Notes: a model not told the origin generated them from the letters alone. A stretch of 11,199 nucleotides of DNA from Lachnospiraceae bacterium UBA1267 (GCA_002308115.1 DBVJ01000048.1:10348-21546); one strand, 5' to 3'; shown: positions 1 to 7,351, counted from the first letter of the stretch. Translations and numbers: made by a program.

Positions 1-1586
1 TGGTCGTGGTTCGAGAGCTCGTTCATGGCCGAATACAGTGACTGAGACGGCAGGTTCAGGCCGGCGCGGGTCATGTTTTCGAAAAATGCCTTTCCGTTGC
101 CCGCAAGATACGCTTCGTAAGAATCGCAATGCTTTTCCAACCCGGTCAGGAAATAGCCCACCGGCTCCATGAACGCGTCGTAGTTCATGATGGTGTCCCA
201 CTCATCGCCCCTGAGCCAGTGCTCGGGATTGCCGTAGTGTTCCGCAATGATGACCGCGTCCGGATTCTCTTCCTTGACGACCTCGCGGAATTCTCTCCAG
301 AAGGCATGGTTATAAGCCGACGAATCTCCCAGGTCGGCGGCAACGTCCAGCCGCCAGCCGTCGATCGAATAGGGCGGGGCAAGCCATTTGCGCGCCACGC
401 GTAAAATGTAATCGTGCAGCTCTTTAGAATTCTCGTAATTCAGCTTCGGCAGGGTCGGATGATTCCACCAGCCGGTAAAATGCCGGTTCAGCGGCCATTT
501 GGAGCCTTCGTCAAAGTAGAAATAGTCATGATAGGGGCTGTCTTCCGTAATGTAGGCGCCCGGCGCATAGCCGGGACGGCCCTCATAGATCCGCTCCCGG
601 TCCATCCATTTGTTGAAGGAGCCGCAGTGATTGAAGACGCCGTCCAGAATGATCTTCATGTCACGCTTATGGATCTCTTCGCAAAGCTTCGCGAAGTACG
701 CGTTCGCATTTTCCAGATTGGCCTTCGAGGTCACGCGCGTCAGATAGCGCTCCGACTGACGGTTGTCCAGCTGCCCCCAGGGGAGCGTCTGGCCGCCGTC
801 CTCCACGAAACCGACAAAATGCGGGTCCACGTAATCGTAGTCCTGAGTGTCGTATTTGTGGTTCGAGGGGGAGACGAAAATGGGGTTGAGATAAATGACT
901 TCGACGCCGAGATGCTTGAGATAATCCAGCTTCTCCATGACGCCCACCAGGTCGCCGCCGAAGAAACGGTAGGAGTCATTGTTCTCCGGAAGGCCGTTCC
1001 AGTCGGTGATGCCCTCGACGCGGTGGCCGAGATAGGCGTATTCGCCCGTCAGCACGTCATTTGCCGGATCTCCGTTCCGGAAGCGGTCGACGAAGATCTG
1101 GTACATGACCGCGCCTTTGAGCCAGCCGGGCACGGAAAAGCCGGGAATGATACGGAAGGCGGTCTCCGGATTCAGACGGCCGTGAAGCACCACGCCGGTC
1201 CGGTCATACAGAACCTTCCGGTCTTCGCCCTCGATCTCGAAACCGTAGTAAAAACGCGTCGCGCCGATCTTGACGGTGACTTCGTAATAATCGAACTGCT
1301 CGTGGGAATAGACGCGTTTCATCTTGCGCCGGATGGAACGTCCGACGAAATAGACGCTGCACGCATTGTTCCTGAGCGTGCGGAAGCGGAATCGCACCTC
1401 GTCGCCGGGGTCGATGTCTTCGGGGTAGCGGTACTGGGGCGTCTCGTCCGAAAAGAGGGCCCTAAGGTCCAGTTTCCGGAGCTCGACCCTGCTGTCTTCA
1501 AGGCTTCCCGCCTTAGGAGCTTCCGGCTCATTCTCCGGGCGCGATGTCCTCGGTTCCGTTGTCTTCTTTGGGTTCTTTGCTTCCAT
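1..1586 (-). CDS. GH13 alpha-glucan hydrolase (neopullulanase/alpha-glycosidase-like), 3' end cut by window
   Basis: An alpha-amylase superfamily enzyme that should cleave alpha-glucosidic bonds in starch-derived or glycogen-like glucans. 528 residues are visible. Residues 1-35 are a polar K/P/E-rich extension. About 36-150 form a beta-rich N-terminal domain ahead of the barrel, which opens at VMYQIFVDRF (160-169). All four GH13 regions are present: DGVFNH (315-320), GWRLDVAAD (410-418, nucleophile D414), IIAEH (446-450, acid/base E449) and NHD (526-528), the last codons in the window. The rest of the barrel and any C-terminal domain lie beyond the left edge. No signal peptide is seen, so the enzyme is probably cytoplasmic. 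The ATG at 1586 is the only in-frame start after an upstream stop that keeps the whole N-terminal domain; it lies inside ftsH and its upstream GAGCGG is a weak ribosome site. The family call is firm; the exact substrate cannot be read from sequence. Confidence 0.9.
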   Translation of the reverse strand, partial: MEAKNPKKTTEPRTSRPENEPEAPKAGSLEDSRVELRKLDLRALFSDETPQYRYPEDIDPGDEVRFRFRTLRNNACSVYFVGRSIRRKMKRVYSHEQFDYYEVTVKIGATRFYYGFEIEGEDRKVLYDRTGVVLHGRLNPETAFRIIPGFSVPGWLKGAVMYQIFVDRFRNGDPANDVLTGEYAYLGHRVEGITDWNGLPENNDSYRFFGGDLVGVMEKLDYLKHLGVEVIYLNPIFVSPSNHKYDTQDYDYVDPHFVGFVEDGGQTLPWGQLDNRQSERYLTRVTSKANLENANAYFAKLCEEIHKRDMKIILDGVFNHCGSFNKWMDRERIYEGRPGYAPGAYITEDSPYHDYFYFDEGSKWPLNRHFTGWWNHPTLPKLNYENSKELHDYILRVARKWLAPPYSIDGWRLDVAADLGDSSAYNHAFWREFREVVKEENPDAVIIAEHYGNPEHWLRGDEWDTIMNYDAFMEPVGYFLTGLEKHCDSYEAYLAGNGKAFFENMTRAGLNLPSQSLYSAMNELSNHD

Positions 1587-3408
1587 AATAGACCGCTCTG
1601 AATTCGTCCTGGTTCAGCTTTTCTTTTTCGAGAAGAAGCGCGGCGCCGCGATGCAGCACTTCTTCTTTCGCCTTGAGGATCTCCGTCGCCCTCTTGTAGC
1701 ATTCGTCGATGATGCGCTTCACTTCGGCTTCGATCTCGTTCACGATCTCGGTTCCGTAGGTCTTCATGTGGCCGAGATCACGGCCCATAAAGACTTCTTC
1801 CTGCCCCTGCTCGTAATTGATGAAGCCGATCTTCTCGGACATGCCGTACTTCATGACCATCTGCCGGGCCATTTCCGTCGCCTGCTTGATGTCCTGGGAA
1901 GCGCCGGTCGTCACGTCATGGAAGACCATTTCCTCGGCGATGCGGCCGCCCATGGAGACCGTGATCTCTTCGAGCATGCGCGACTTCGTGTAGAACATTT
2001 CGTCGTTTTCGGGAAGCGGCATGGTGTAGCCTGCGGCCCCGAGGCCCGTCGGAATGATCGACACGGTGTGGACGGAGCCGACTTCCGGGAGTTCCTCGAA
2101 GAGGATCGCATGTCCCATTTCGTGGTAGGCCGTGATCCTTTTCTCCTTCTCGGAAATCACCTTGGAATGCTTTTCCTGGCCGATGCCGACCTTCACGAAG
2201 GCCAGTTCGACGTCGTGTTCGGTAATGTAATCGGCGTTGCGCTTCGCGGCGCCGATGGCGGCTTCGTTCAGAAGATTTTCCAGATCCGCGCCGGTAAAGC
2301 CTGCGGTGGTCTTCGCGACCTTCTTGAAATCCACGTCCTCGCCGATCTTCTTCCTTCTGGCATGGACCTTCAGGATCTCTTCACGGCCTTTGATGTCCGG
2401 CTTTCCGACAGCGACCTTGCGGTCAAAACGGCCCGGACGCAGGATCGCCGGATCCAGAATGTCCGCGCGGTTGGTGGCTGCCATGACGATGATGCCCTGA
2501 TTGACCGTGAAGCCGTCCATTTCCACCAGGATCTGGTTCAGGGTCTGCTCGCGCTCATCATGTCCGCCGCCGAGGCCTGAGCCGCGGATACGGGCGACCG
2601 CGTCGATCTCGTCGATGAAGACGATGCACGGCGCGTTCTGCTTTGCGGTGCCGAACAGGTCGCGCACGCGGCTCGCGCCGACGCCCACGAACAGCTCCAC
2701 GAAGTCCGAACCGGAGATCGTGAAGAAGGGCACGCCGGCTTCACCCGCGACCGCCTTGGCAAGAAGCGTCTTACCGGTTCCGGGAGGGCCCACCAGAAGG
2801 ATGCCCTTCGGGATCCTGGCGCCCATGTTCAGATATTTCTTGGGATCGCGGAGGAAGTCCACGACCTCTTCCAGCTCTTCTTTTTCCTCCTCAAGACCCG
2901 CAACGTCCTTGAAACGGATCTGGTTCTTCTTGGGATCCGAGATCTGCGCGCGGCTCTTCGTGAAGTTGCCTGCCACGCCGGCGCCCGACTGCCCTGCCCG
3001 TCCGTTCAGGAAGATGAGCATGACGAACATCAGAAGTCCGATGATCAGGATCGGCAGGATCGTGGTCAGGAAAATGTCTTCTCCGGGCACGTCCAGAACG
3101 GCGACCGTAAGGCCGGCCTCCTGAAGGCGCCGAAGCTCCTCTGTGACATCCGGCACGGGGGCCGACTTGACCGAAGCCCGCTCGGCTTCCGACGTCGTGT
3201 AATAGACGATGCCCGTCGGGACCTCGTTATTCTGATGGATCTCAACTTTTTTGATGTTGCCGTCCGTAAGGTCACGGATGTAGTCCGTGTATGCGACCGT
3301 TTCCGAACGGTTTCCGGTCCTGGAGATCACGATCGCGCCGATGATCAGCACCGCGATAAAGATCAGGTAGATCAGGAACGGAGGAAATCTTCTCTTCTGG
3401 GAATTCAC
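1528..3408 (-). CDS. ftsH: ATP-dependent zinc metalloprotease FtsH
   Basis: Membrane-anchored hexameric AAA+ protease that extracts and degrades misassembled membrane proteins and some short-lived cytosolic regulators. 626 residues, a normal length. Two membrane helices (about 11-29 and 113-134) flank a small extracytoplasmic domain. The AAA module shows Walker A GPPGTGKT (207-214), Walker B VFIDEIDA (263-270), sensor ATNR (311-314) and the second region of homology with arginine fingers in RPGRFDR (324-330). The protease domain has the zinc motif HEMGH (429-433) and the third ligand Asp506 in [10 protein letters not shown]. All catalytic residues are present. The start is GTG, directly abutting the hpt stop codon, with AGGAG eight bases upstream inside hpt, so coupling to hpt is likely. 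The last 59 bases are shared with the GH13 gene. The acidic C-terminal tail after about residue 612 is typically variable. Confidence 0.98.
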   Translation of the reverse strand: MNSQKRRFPPFLIYLIFIAVLIIGAIVISRTGNRSETVAYTDYIRDLTDGNIKKVEIHQNNEVPTGIVYYTTSEAERASVKSAPVPDVTEELRRLQEAGLTVAVLDVPGEDIFLTTILPILIIGLLMFVMLIFLNGRAGQSGAGVAGNFTKSRAQISDPKKNQIRFKDVAGLEEEKEELEEVVDFLRDPKKYLNMGARIPKGILLVGPPGTGKTLLAKAVAGEAGVPFFTISGSDFVELFVGVGASRVRDLFGTAKQNAPCIVFIDEIDAVARIRGSGLGGGHDEREQTLNQILVEMDGFTVNQGIIVMAATNRADILDPAILRPGRFDRKVAVGKPDIKGREEILKVHARRKKIGEDVDFKKVAKTTAGFTGADLENLLNEAAIGAAKRNADYITEHDVELAFVKVGIGQEKHSKVISEKEKRITAYHEMGHAILFEELPEVGSVHTVSIIPTGLGAAGYTMPLPENDEMFYTKSRMLEEITVSMGGRIAEEMVFHDVTTGASQDIKQATEMARQMVMKYGMSEKIGFINYEQGQEEVFMGRDLGHMKTYGTEIVNEIEAEVKRIIDECYKRATEILKAKEEVLHRGAALLLEKEKLNQDEFRAVYYGSKEPKEDNGTEDIAPGE

Positions 3409-3942
3409 TTATTCGTCTCCTATTTCATCAATGACGCCGATAAATGGGAGGTTTCTGTATTTCTGCGCGAAATCCAGACCAAATCCAATGACAAATTTGT
3501 CTTCCACTTCGAAGCCCGTATAGTCCGCAGTCACTTCGCAGACGCGCCTCGAGGGCTTGTCCAGAAGCGTCGCCAGTTTCATGCTCTTCGGCTTTCTGGC
3601 CTCCAGGATCTTCAGAAGATAGCTCATCGTGCGGCCGGAGTCGATGATGTCCTCCACAATGAGGACGTTCTTGCCTTCCAGACTCTCGTCCGTGTCTTTG
3701 TGGATACGGACGACGCCGGAACTCTGCGTCTGGTCGCCGTAGCTGGAAACCTGCATAAAATCAAGCGTAACAGGCAGATCGATCCGCTCGGCCAGCGCAC
3801 ACATAAAGAATACGGAGCCTTTCAGGATGCCGACCAGATGGATCGGCTCGCCCTTGTAATCTTCCGTGATCTGCTTTCCCAGCTCGTCGATCCGGGCCAT
3901 AAGCTTGTCTTCCGGGATCATAATACTGATTTTGTCTTTCAT
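3409..3942 (-). CDS. hpt: Hypoxanthine phosphoribosyltransferase
   Basis: Purine salvage enzyme that transfers phosphoribosyl from PRPP to hypoxanthine or guanine, giving IMP or GMP. Cytoplasmic, 177 residues, the family's usual size. The PRPP-binding loop EDIIDSGRT spans 97-105. The purine-contacting segment KFVIGFGLDFAQKYRNLP spans 149-166. LKGSVFF (40-46) is the conserved loop I. The frame is open further upstream, to an ATG at 3990, but I place the start at 3942 because GGAGG lies exactly six bases before it and the product then begins MKDKISIMI as in relatives; the longer start would add 16 residues from within the end of tilS. One base separates the tilS stop from this ATG, and the stop directly abuts the ftsH GTG. 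The order tilS-hpt-ftsH is conserved across Firmicutes. Confidence 0.97.
   Translation of the reverse strand: MKDKISIMIPEDKLMARIDELGKQITEDYKGEPIHLVGILKGSVFFMCALAERIDLPVTLDFMQVSSYGDQTQSSGVVRIHKDTDESLEGKNVLIVEDIIDSGRTMSYLLKILEARKPKSMKLATLLDKPSRRVCEVTADYTGFEVEDKFVIGFGLDFAQKYRNLPFIGVIDEIGDE
3417..3421 (-). promoter_or_regulatory. Ribosome binding site supporting the GTG start of ftsH
   Basis: AGGAG inside the end of hpt, eight bases before the GTG at 3408, which itself directly follows the hpt stop codon. It supports GTG over later ATG codons, which would remove the first membrane helix. Confidence 0.8.
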
Positions 3943-3943
3943 G

Positions 3944-5359
3944 TCAGGCCTCCGCTTCCGGGCGCGCCTCGCGCCCGTATTTGATGTCAATCGTGATCTC
4001 CAGAACGGTTCTGGTCTTGGCTGTTACTTTGTGGTCCGCGCTCATCCGGTACCCCAGGATCCAAAGGATGTCCCGGCCGTCCGCGATGACGGGGATCCGG
4101 TCTCTTTCCTTCACAGGAATCTTCTCGTCGATGAACCAGTCTTTCAGCTTTTTATGCTGTCCCGGCGCCACGGCAATGAGGTCGCCGGGCTTTCGGAATC
4201 TGAGTTCGGGACGTTGTTTGATTTTATCATAATCAAAACATTTCGTATATGTTTTTTTCGGGAAACCGAGCGTCCCGTCGAAGGAAAATGTCCTCGTATT
4301 CATGAGGTATTCCACCGGCGCGCGCCCTTCGTCCCGGCTTTTCTCCGAAAGCTTCTCGATCCGCACCACGGTGTAATTCCTGACAGCCGTCCATTCCCCC
4401 GGAAGCATCACCTGCTTGCCGACCGTATTCAGGAAGAGTTCGGTCACGGCCTCAAGGTGCTTTCTGCCTTTGTCCTTCATCGGAAGGCCGATCGTCCGGA
4501 AGGCTTCCGCCACCATATAGTCCTGAAGCACCCGTTCTTCCTGAAGGAAAGGCTCAGCCGGAAGTTCCATCCAGCTGCTCTTCTTGTTGGTCTCGGCGTG
4601 CGCGCGGATCCATTCGGCGGCTTTCTTTGTAAGATAGGCATCCACTTCACGGATCCAGTCTGAAGCTTCGGCGATCTTGTCCACCGAATCCGCGCGGACT
4701 TTCTCCAGTTCCGGGATCACATGAAGACGGATCTGATTCCGGGAGATACGGTCGTCCCGGTTCGTCTCGTCCTCGCGCCAGCTCTCGCCCCGCTCACGAA
4801 GAAATTCCAGGATCTCTGCCTTCTTAACGAAAAGGAGCGGACGGACGATCCGGATCTTCTGCTTTTTGCCGTCTGTGTGGATCACTTCCCGGATCTGAAG
4901 CGGCGCCATGCCGGAGAGGCCGCGAAGCCCCGACCCGCGGACCAGGTTGAACAGAACCGTCTCCGCCTGATCATTTTCATGATGCGCGAGGGCGATCGTC
5001 TTCGCGCCGAAGGTCCGGACCGCACGGAACAGGATCTCGTAGCGCAGATTGCGGGCCGCTTCTTCCACAGATTCGCCGGTCTCTGCGACCCGTGAGCGGA
5101 CGTCCGCGTGCTCCGCGCGGAACGGTACGCCAAGCCGGTTCGCGAGATCACGCACGAAGGCTTCGTCCTCCCCTGCACTCTCCCGGAGCCCGTGATTCAC
5201 ATGGACCGCCGCCGGCTCATAGCCCAGTTCTTTCAGGATGATGAGAAGCGCGACCGAATCCGGCCCGCCGGAGCACCCTAAAACAACACGCTCTTCTTTT
5301 TTGAAGAGCGCGTTGGCCTCAATATACGCTTGGATTCGGGAAATCAGATCTGCCTTCAC
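3944..5359 (-). CDS. tilS: tRNA(Ile)-lysidine synthetase TilS
   Basis: Joins lysine to C34 of the CAU-anticodon tRNA-Ile using ATP, so that the tRNA reads AUA rather than AUG; essential in most bacteria. 471 residues, within the usual range. The N-terminal PP-loop ATPase begins at residue 25 with SGGPDS (30-35); the conserved AHHENDQAETVLFNLVRGSG spans 125-144. A helical middle domain follows, with a TilS C-terminal domain from about 380: LRFRKPGD at 386-393 and KKLKDWFIDEKIPVKERDRIP at 403-423. The start is GTG and overlaps the divIC stop in the four-base form GTGA. The sequence before it (CCCAAGAA) is a poor ribosome site, so translation probably depends on ribosomes finishing divIC. In sporulating relatives spoIIE usually lies upstream of tilS; here divIC is the direct neighbour. 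Confidence 0.97.
   Translation of the reverse strand: MKADLISRIQAYIEANALFKKEERVVLGCSGGPDSVALLIILKELGYEPAAVHVNHGLRESAGEDEAFVRDLANRLGVPFRAEHADVRSRVAETGESVEEAARNLRYEILFRAVRTFGAKTIALAHHENDQAETVLFNLVRGSGLRGLSGMAPLQIREVIHTDGKKQKIRIVRPLLFVKKAEILEFLRERGESWREDETNRDDRISRNQIRLHVIPELEKVRADSVDKIAEASDWIREVDAYLTKKAAEWIRAHAETNKKSSWMELPAEPFLQEERVLQDYMVAEAFRTIGLPMKDKGRKHLEAVTELFLNTVGKQVMLPGEWTAVRNYTVVRIEKLSEKSRDEGRAPVEYLMNTRTFSFDGTLGFPKKTYTKCFDYDKIKQRPELRFRKPGDLIAVAPGQHKKLKDWFIDEKIPVKERDRIPVIADGRDILWILGYRMSADHKVTAKTRTVLEITIDIKYGREARPEAEA
3949..3953 (-). promoter_or_regulatory. Ribosome binding site that fixes the hpt start
   Basis: GGAGG six bases before the ATG at 3942. It lies in the last codons of tilS and rules out the in-frame ATG 48 bases further upstream as the main start. 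Confidence 0.85.
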
Positions 5360-5658
5360 TTCTTGGGTTTGAAAATGATCTCGTCAGGGAACACCAGTCC
5401 GAAACGGGCACGGGCGATCGCGATGATCTGCTCGTCCGTCAGGACTGCATCCGCACGGGCCTTCAGTTCTTCCGCCTTCTGCTTTGCGGCCTCCAGGCTG
5501 GCCTCATAGGCCGCACGCTCCATCTGAAGCTTCAGATTCATCTGATAGTTCCGGACGGCAGGGATCGTGATGGCAACCAGAAGAATGATCGTGACGATCA
5601 CCACCATCACGACGCTCCTTCGATGCGCTTTTTTAAGCCTTTGCGTGCCTTCCGACAT
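5356..5658 (-). CDS. divIC: Septum formation initiator, DivIC/FtsB family
   Basis: Small bitopic division protein that works with FtsL and DivIB/FtsQ in the divisome at midcell. 100 residues, matching the family. A short basic cytoplasmic tail (1-14) precedes one membrane helix (about 15-33). An extracytoplasmic coiled-coil stretch rich in A/K/E follows (about 37-72), and the C-terminal family signature IARARFGLVFPDEIIF sits at 81-96. The start ATG has GGAGG five bases upstream. It is the first gene of the divIC-tilS-hpt-ftsH-GH13 operon, behind a recognisable sigma-A promoter. Its stop overlaps the tilS GTG. In this family sequence conservation is low and the call rests on length, topology, the C-terminal motif and gene order, which agree. 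FtsB is the equivalent name in Gram-negatives. Confidence 0.9.
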   Translation of the reverse strand: MSEGTQRLKKAHRRSVVMVVIVTIILLVAITIPAVRNYQMNLKLQMERAAYEASLEAAKQKAEELKARADAVLTDEQIIAIARARFGLVFPDEIIFKPKK

Positions 5659-5663
5659 TTCCG

Positions 5664-5668
5664 CCTCC
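5664..5668 (-). promoter_or_regulatory. Ribosome binding site of divIC
   Basis: GGAGG on the minus strand, five bases before the divIC ATG. It is the only strong ribosome site at the head of this operon; the next gene, tilS, lacks one. Confidence 0.8.
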
Positions 5669-5693
5669 GCATAAAACCACTTATACAGATATT

Positions 5694-5722
5694 ACTATAA
5701 CGCGGTCTTTTCCATATTTCAA
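5694..5722 (-). promoter_or_regulatory. Sigma-A promoter of the divIC-tilS-hpt-ftsH-GH13 operon
   Basis: On the minus strand, TTGAAA (5717-5722) and TATAGT (5694-5699) are separated by exactly 17 bases, five of six consensus matches in each box. Transcription should begin near 5687, leaving a leader of about 28 bases before the ATG. The -35 box begins three bases after the U-tract of the upstream terminator, so the two operons are insulated within a very short gap. Confidence 0.8.
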
Positions 5723-5725
5723 GAG

Positions 5726-5755
5726 AAAAAACACCCCGCGGATTTCTCCGCGGGG
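5726..5755 (-). terminator. Rho-independent terminator after hup-rqcP
   Basis: An eight-base GC-only stem (5734-5741 with 5748-5755), loop ATTTCT on the plus strand, followed on the minus strand by TGT and then a run of U (5726-5731 in total). It lies 18 bases after the rqcP stop. The plus strand has only a weak T stretch, so it acts on minus-strand transcripts. Confidence 0.88.
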
Positions 5756-5773
5756 GTTTCTTCGGAAAATCGC

Positions 5774-6013
5774 TTATAAAAAACGAATCAAATCTCCTGC
5801 ATTTTCTTTCTTTACGGTCTCCTGGACGTCAAGGACTTCAGCTTCCACGGTCTTCTGACCGAAGGAAATTGCAATGACGTCGCCGGTCTTGACTTCATAA
5901 CCGGCTTTTTGAGGTTTGCCGTTCACGGACACCCGGCCTGCGTCGCAGGCTTCGTTCGCAACGGTGCGTCTCTTGATCAGTCTGGAGACTTTCAGAAATT
6001 TATCTAGCCTCAT
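5774..6013 (-). CDS. rqcP: S4-domain RNA-binding protein, RqcP (YabO/Hsp15-like)
   Basis: Short RNA-binding protein of the ribosome-associated quality control pathway. In Bacillus subtilis RqcP (formerly YabO) binds the stalled 50S subunit with RqcH and supports C-terminal alanine tailing of the nascent chain. 79 residues. The S4 fold is clear: MRLDKFLKVSRLIKRRTVAN at the start, then GRVSVNGKPQKAGYEVKTGD (26-45), the usual S4 beta element. The start is three bases after the hup stop; the nearest purine-rich site (AAGGAAG) is 14 bases away and lies within hup, so coupling to hup is likely. In many Clostridia and Bacilli yabP and yabQ follow this gene; here a terminator follows instead. The link to quality control is by homology. 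Confidence 0.9.
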   Translation of the reverse strand: MRLDKFLKVSRLIKRRTVANEACDAGRVSVNGKPQKAGYEVKTGDVIAISFGQKTVEAEVLDVQETVKKENAGDLIRFL

Positions 6014-6016
6014 TCG

Positions 6017-6292
6017 TTATTTAACAGCTTCCTTAAGAGCCGTGCCGGCCGTGAACTTCGGGAGCTTCGCAGCTTTGATCTTGATCTTCGCTCCCGTACG
6101 GGGGTTGCGGCCTTCACGCGCTTTCCTCTTGGAAACAGCGAAGGTGCCGAAGCCGACAAGCTGAACCTTGCCGTCTTTCTTCTTCAGTTCTGCGGTGACG
6201 GTGTCGGTGAAAGCCTTCAGCGCCGCTGCAGAATCCTTCTGGGACAGGCCCGTCTTCTTCGCGATTGCCGCTACCAGTTCTGCCTTGTTCAT
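6017..6292 (-). CDS. hup: HU family DNA-binding protein
   Basis: Histone-like protein that binds and bends DNA non-specifically as a dimer and shapes the nucleoid. 91 residues, the standard HU length. It begins MNKAELVAAIAKKTGLSQKD, the helical dimerisation half. GFGTFAV (47-53) marks the core beta-sheet. The DNA-gripping arm carries GRNPRTG (61-67), whose Pro64 is the residue that intercalates between bases. The C-terminal helix contains AKLPKFTAGTALKEAV. AGGAGG lies six bases before the ATG and the promoter is nearly perfect, fitting a very abundant protein. It is the first gene of a two-gene operon with rqcP, a pairing common in Clostridia. HU and IHF are close relatives; the single short form here fits HU. 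Confidence 0.97.
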   Translation of the reverse strand: MNKAELVAAIAKKTGLSQKDSAAALKAFTDTVTAELKKKDGKVQLVGFGTFAVSKRKAREGRNPRTGAKIKIKAAKLPKFTAGTALKEAVK

Positions 6293-6317
6293 AGTGTTCC
6301 TCCTAAAGATAATTCAA

Positions 6318-6338
6318 GAATGATAATTTTCATCATTC
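6318..6338 (-). repeat. Inverted repeat in the hup leader
   Basis: A perfect 7-base inverted repeat (GAATGAT / ATCATTC) with a 7-base AT-rich spacer. It lies between the hup -10 box and its ribosome site, beginning about three bases after the predicted transcription start. It could be an operator at the start site or a 5' stem-loop on the mRNA. The spacer and arms are AT-rich, so a stem would be only moderately stable. Confidence 0.6.
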
Positions 6339-6347
6339 CTAACGAAA

Positions 6348-6375
6348 ATTATAGCAAGAGTGCCGTGATTGTCAA
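6348..6375 (-). promoter_or_regulatory. Consensus sigma-A promoter of hup-rqcP
   Basis: On the minus strand a perfect TTGACA (6370-6375) and perfect TATAAT (6348-6353) are 16 bases apart, with a TGC just before the -10 (extended -10). Transcription should start near 6341, giving a leader of about 49 bases. This is the strongest promoter in the window. Confidence 0.92.
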
Positions 6376-6382
6376 GTTTTTT

Positions 6383-6416
6383 GCGGAAAAACGAGGGTCG
6401 AGCCCTCGTTTTCCGC
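6383..6416 (-). terminator. Terminator after the lipid kinase gene
   Basis: A long hairpin: outer arms GCGGAAAA/TTTTCCGC (6383-6390 with 6409-6416) and inner arms CGAGGG/CCCTCG (6392-6397 with 6403-6408), with one unpaired A and a 5-base loop. On the minus strand the inner stem is followed by a U-run (6387-6391). A and T tracts flank both sides of the inner stem, so it could also stop plus-strand transcripts. It lies 41 bases after the lipid kinase stop and seven bases from the hup -35 box. Confidence 0.8.
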
Positions 6417-6457
6417 ATAATTTCTATGAAAATTGAACGAAACGTTCCGAAAACCTT

Positions 6458-7318
6458 TTAAGAACGGTCTGCGTGGACTTCGTACTCCGTCACATTCGTA
6501 AAAGTCTCGCCGTCGATCTGGACCGCAACAGCCGGGCTGAACTCGACCTTGACGTCGTAGCCTTCGTGGAACTCGATGTTCTTCGTGAGTTTCTCGGCAT
6601 TGCCCATGAGGATGGACAGGAACAGGAACACGCCCTGTAAGCGGTTCTTCGCCCAGGCCACGACGTTGGTCACTTTGTGATCGGGGTTCTTTCTGTCCTG
6701 AGAGGGTGCGATCTTGATGCCGCCGCCGTAATAACGTCCGAACATGACCGGCGCCATGTAGATCTTCTTGTACTCGCGGGTCACGCCGTCCACGGTGACC
6801 TTGGCGTCCACGGGGTTCCATTTGCCCAGAAGACCCTTCACGGCGATCATCTGATAGGACTGGTGCTTTCCGATGGATTTCAGGCGGTCGCTCTCCTCGC
6901 AGCAGTAGCCGTCGATGCCCGCGCCGACATTGTCCACGAAATACATGGTCTTGCCCTGCACCGTGACGCTGGGCAGATGATCGACGTACTCATTGATCTC
7001 AAATGGGGCAGGATTCTTTTCCCTGCCGATGTCTCTGCAGAAATCGTTGCCGGAACCGGCCGGGAAGAACCACACCGGACGCTTCGTGCCGGACTTCTTG
7101 ATCGCATTGACGACGAAATTGACCGTACCGTCGCCGCCGGTGAACACCGGGATCACGTCCTCGGGGAGCTTCTTGAGGAGTTCCGCCTCATCCCCCGCCT
7201 GAGTCGCGTCTTCATAGGTGAATTCCGAGTCCTTCAGGAACTCTTCGATCTTCTGAGCCTCTTCCTTGCCCTTGCCGTTCGCGGACAGGGGGTTGTAGTA
7301 CACAACGTATTTCTGCAT
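6458..7318 (-). CDS. Diacylglycerol kinase family lipid kinase
   Basis: ATP-dependent lipid kinase of the DagK/YegS/BmrU type, which phosphorylates diacylglycerol or a related lipid at the inner face of the membrane. 286 residues, about the family norm. The N-terminal catalytic domain shows NPLSANGKGKE (9-19), the nucleotide-binding TGGDGT (60-65) and PAGSGNDF (86-93). The second domain has the conserved MFGRYYGGGIKIAP (192-205) and, near the C-terminus, QIDGE (267-271). There are no membrane spans, as expected. The start ATG has AAGGA seven bases upstream. Members of this family act on diacylglycerol in lipoteichoic-acid lipid recycling (DgkB) or on other lipids; the sequence alone does not tell which substrate is used here. 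Only 33 bases separate it from the U-tract of the upstream terminator, leaving no obvious promoter. Confidence 0.9.
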   Translation of the reverse strand: MQKYVVYYNPLSANGKGKEEAQKIEEFLKDSEFTYEDATQAGDEAELLKKLPEDVIPVFTGGDGTVNFVVNAIKKSGTKRPVWFFPAGSGNDFCRDIGREKNPAPFEINEYVDHLPSVTVQGKTMYFVDNVGAGIDGYCCEESDRLKSIGKHQSYQMIAVKGLLGKWNPVDAKVTVDGVTREYKKIYMAPVMFGRYYGGGIKIAPSQDRKNPDHKVTNVVAWAKNRLQGVFLFLSILMGNAEKLTKNIEFHEGYDVKVEFSPAVAVQIDGETFTNVTEYEVHADRS

Positions 7319-7351
7319 AATCTATTCCTTTCAAATGAATTTGGTGTCCAC

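Noticed and set aside
1319..1702. A minus-strand 127-codon frame across the ftsH/GH13 junction, with an ATG overlapping the ftsH stop as ATGA.
   Set aside because: It is out of frame with the GH13 domain and its product is an Arg/Ser-rich shadow. The GGAG before this ATG is only one base away, too close to serve as a ribosome site.
3943..3990. A longer start for hpt at the upstream in-frame ATG.
   Set aside because: It would add 16 Arg-rich residues encoded by the end of tilS and ignore the GGAGG placed six bases before the shorter start.
6435..6447. Inverted repeat GAACG-AAA-CGTTC resembling a Gram-positive LexA (SOS) box.
   Set aside because: The Firmicute consensus has GAAC and GTTC four bases apart; here they are five apart. 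It also lies after the lipid kinase stop and before its terminator, with no promoter beside it.
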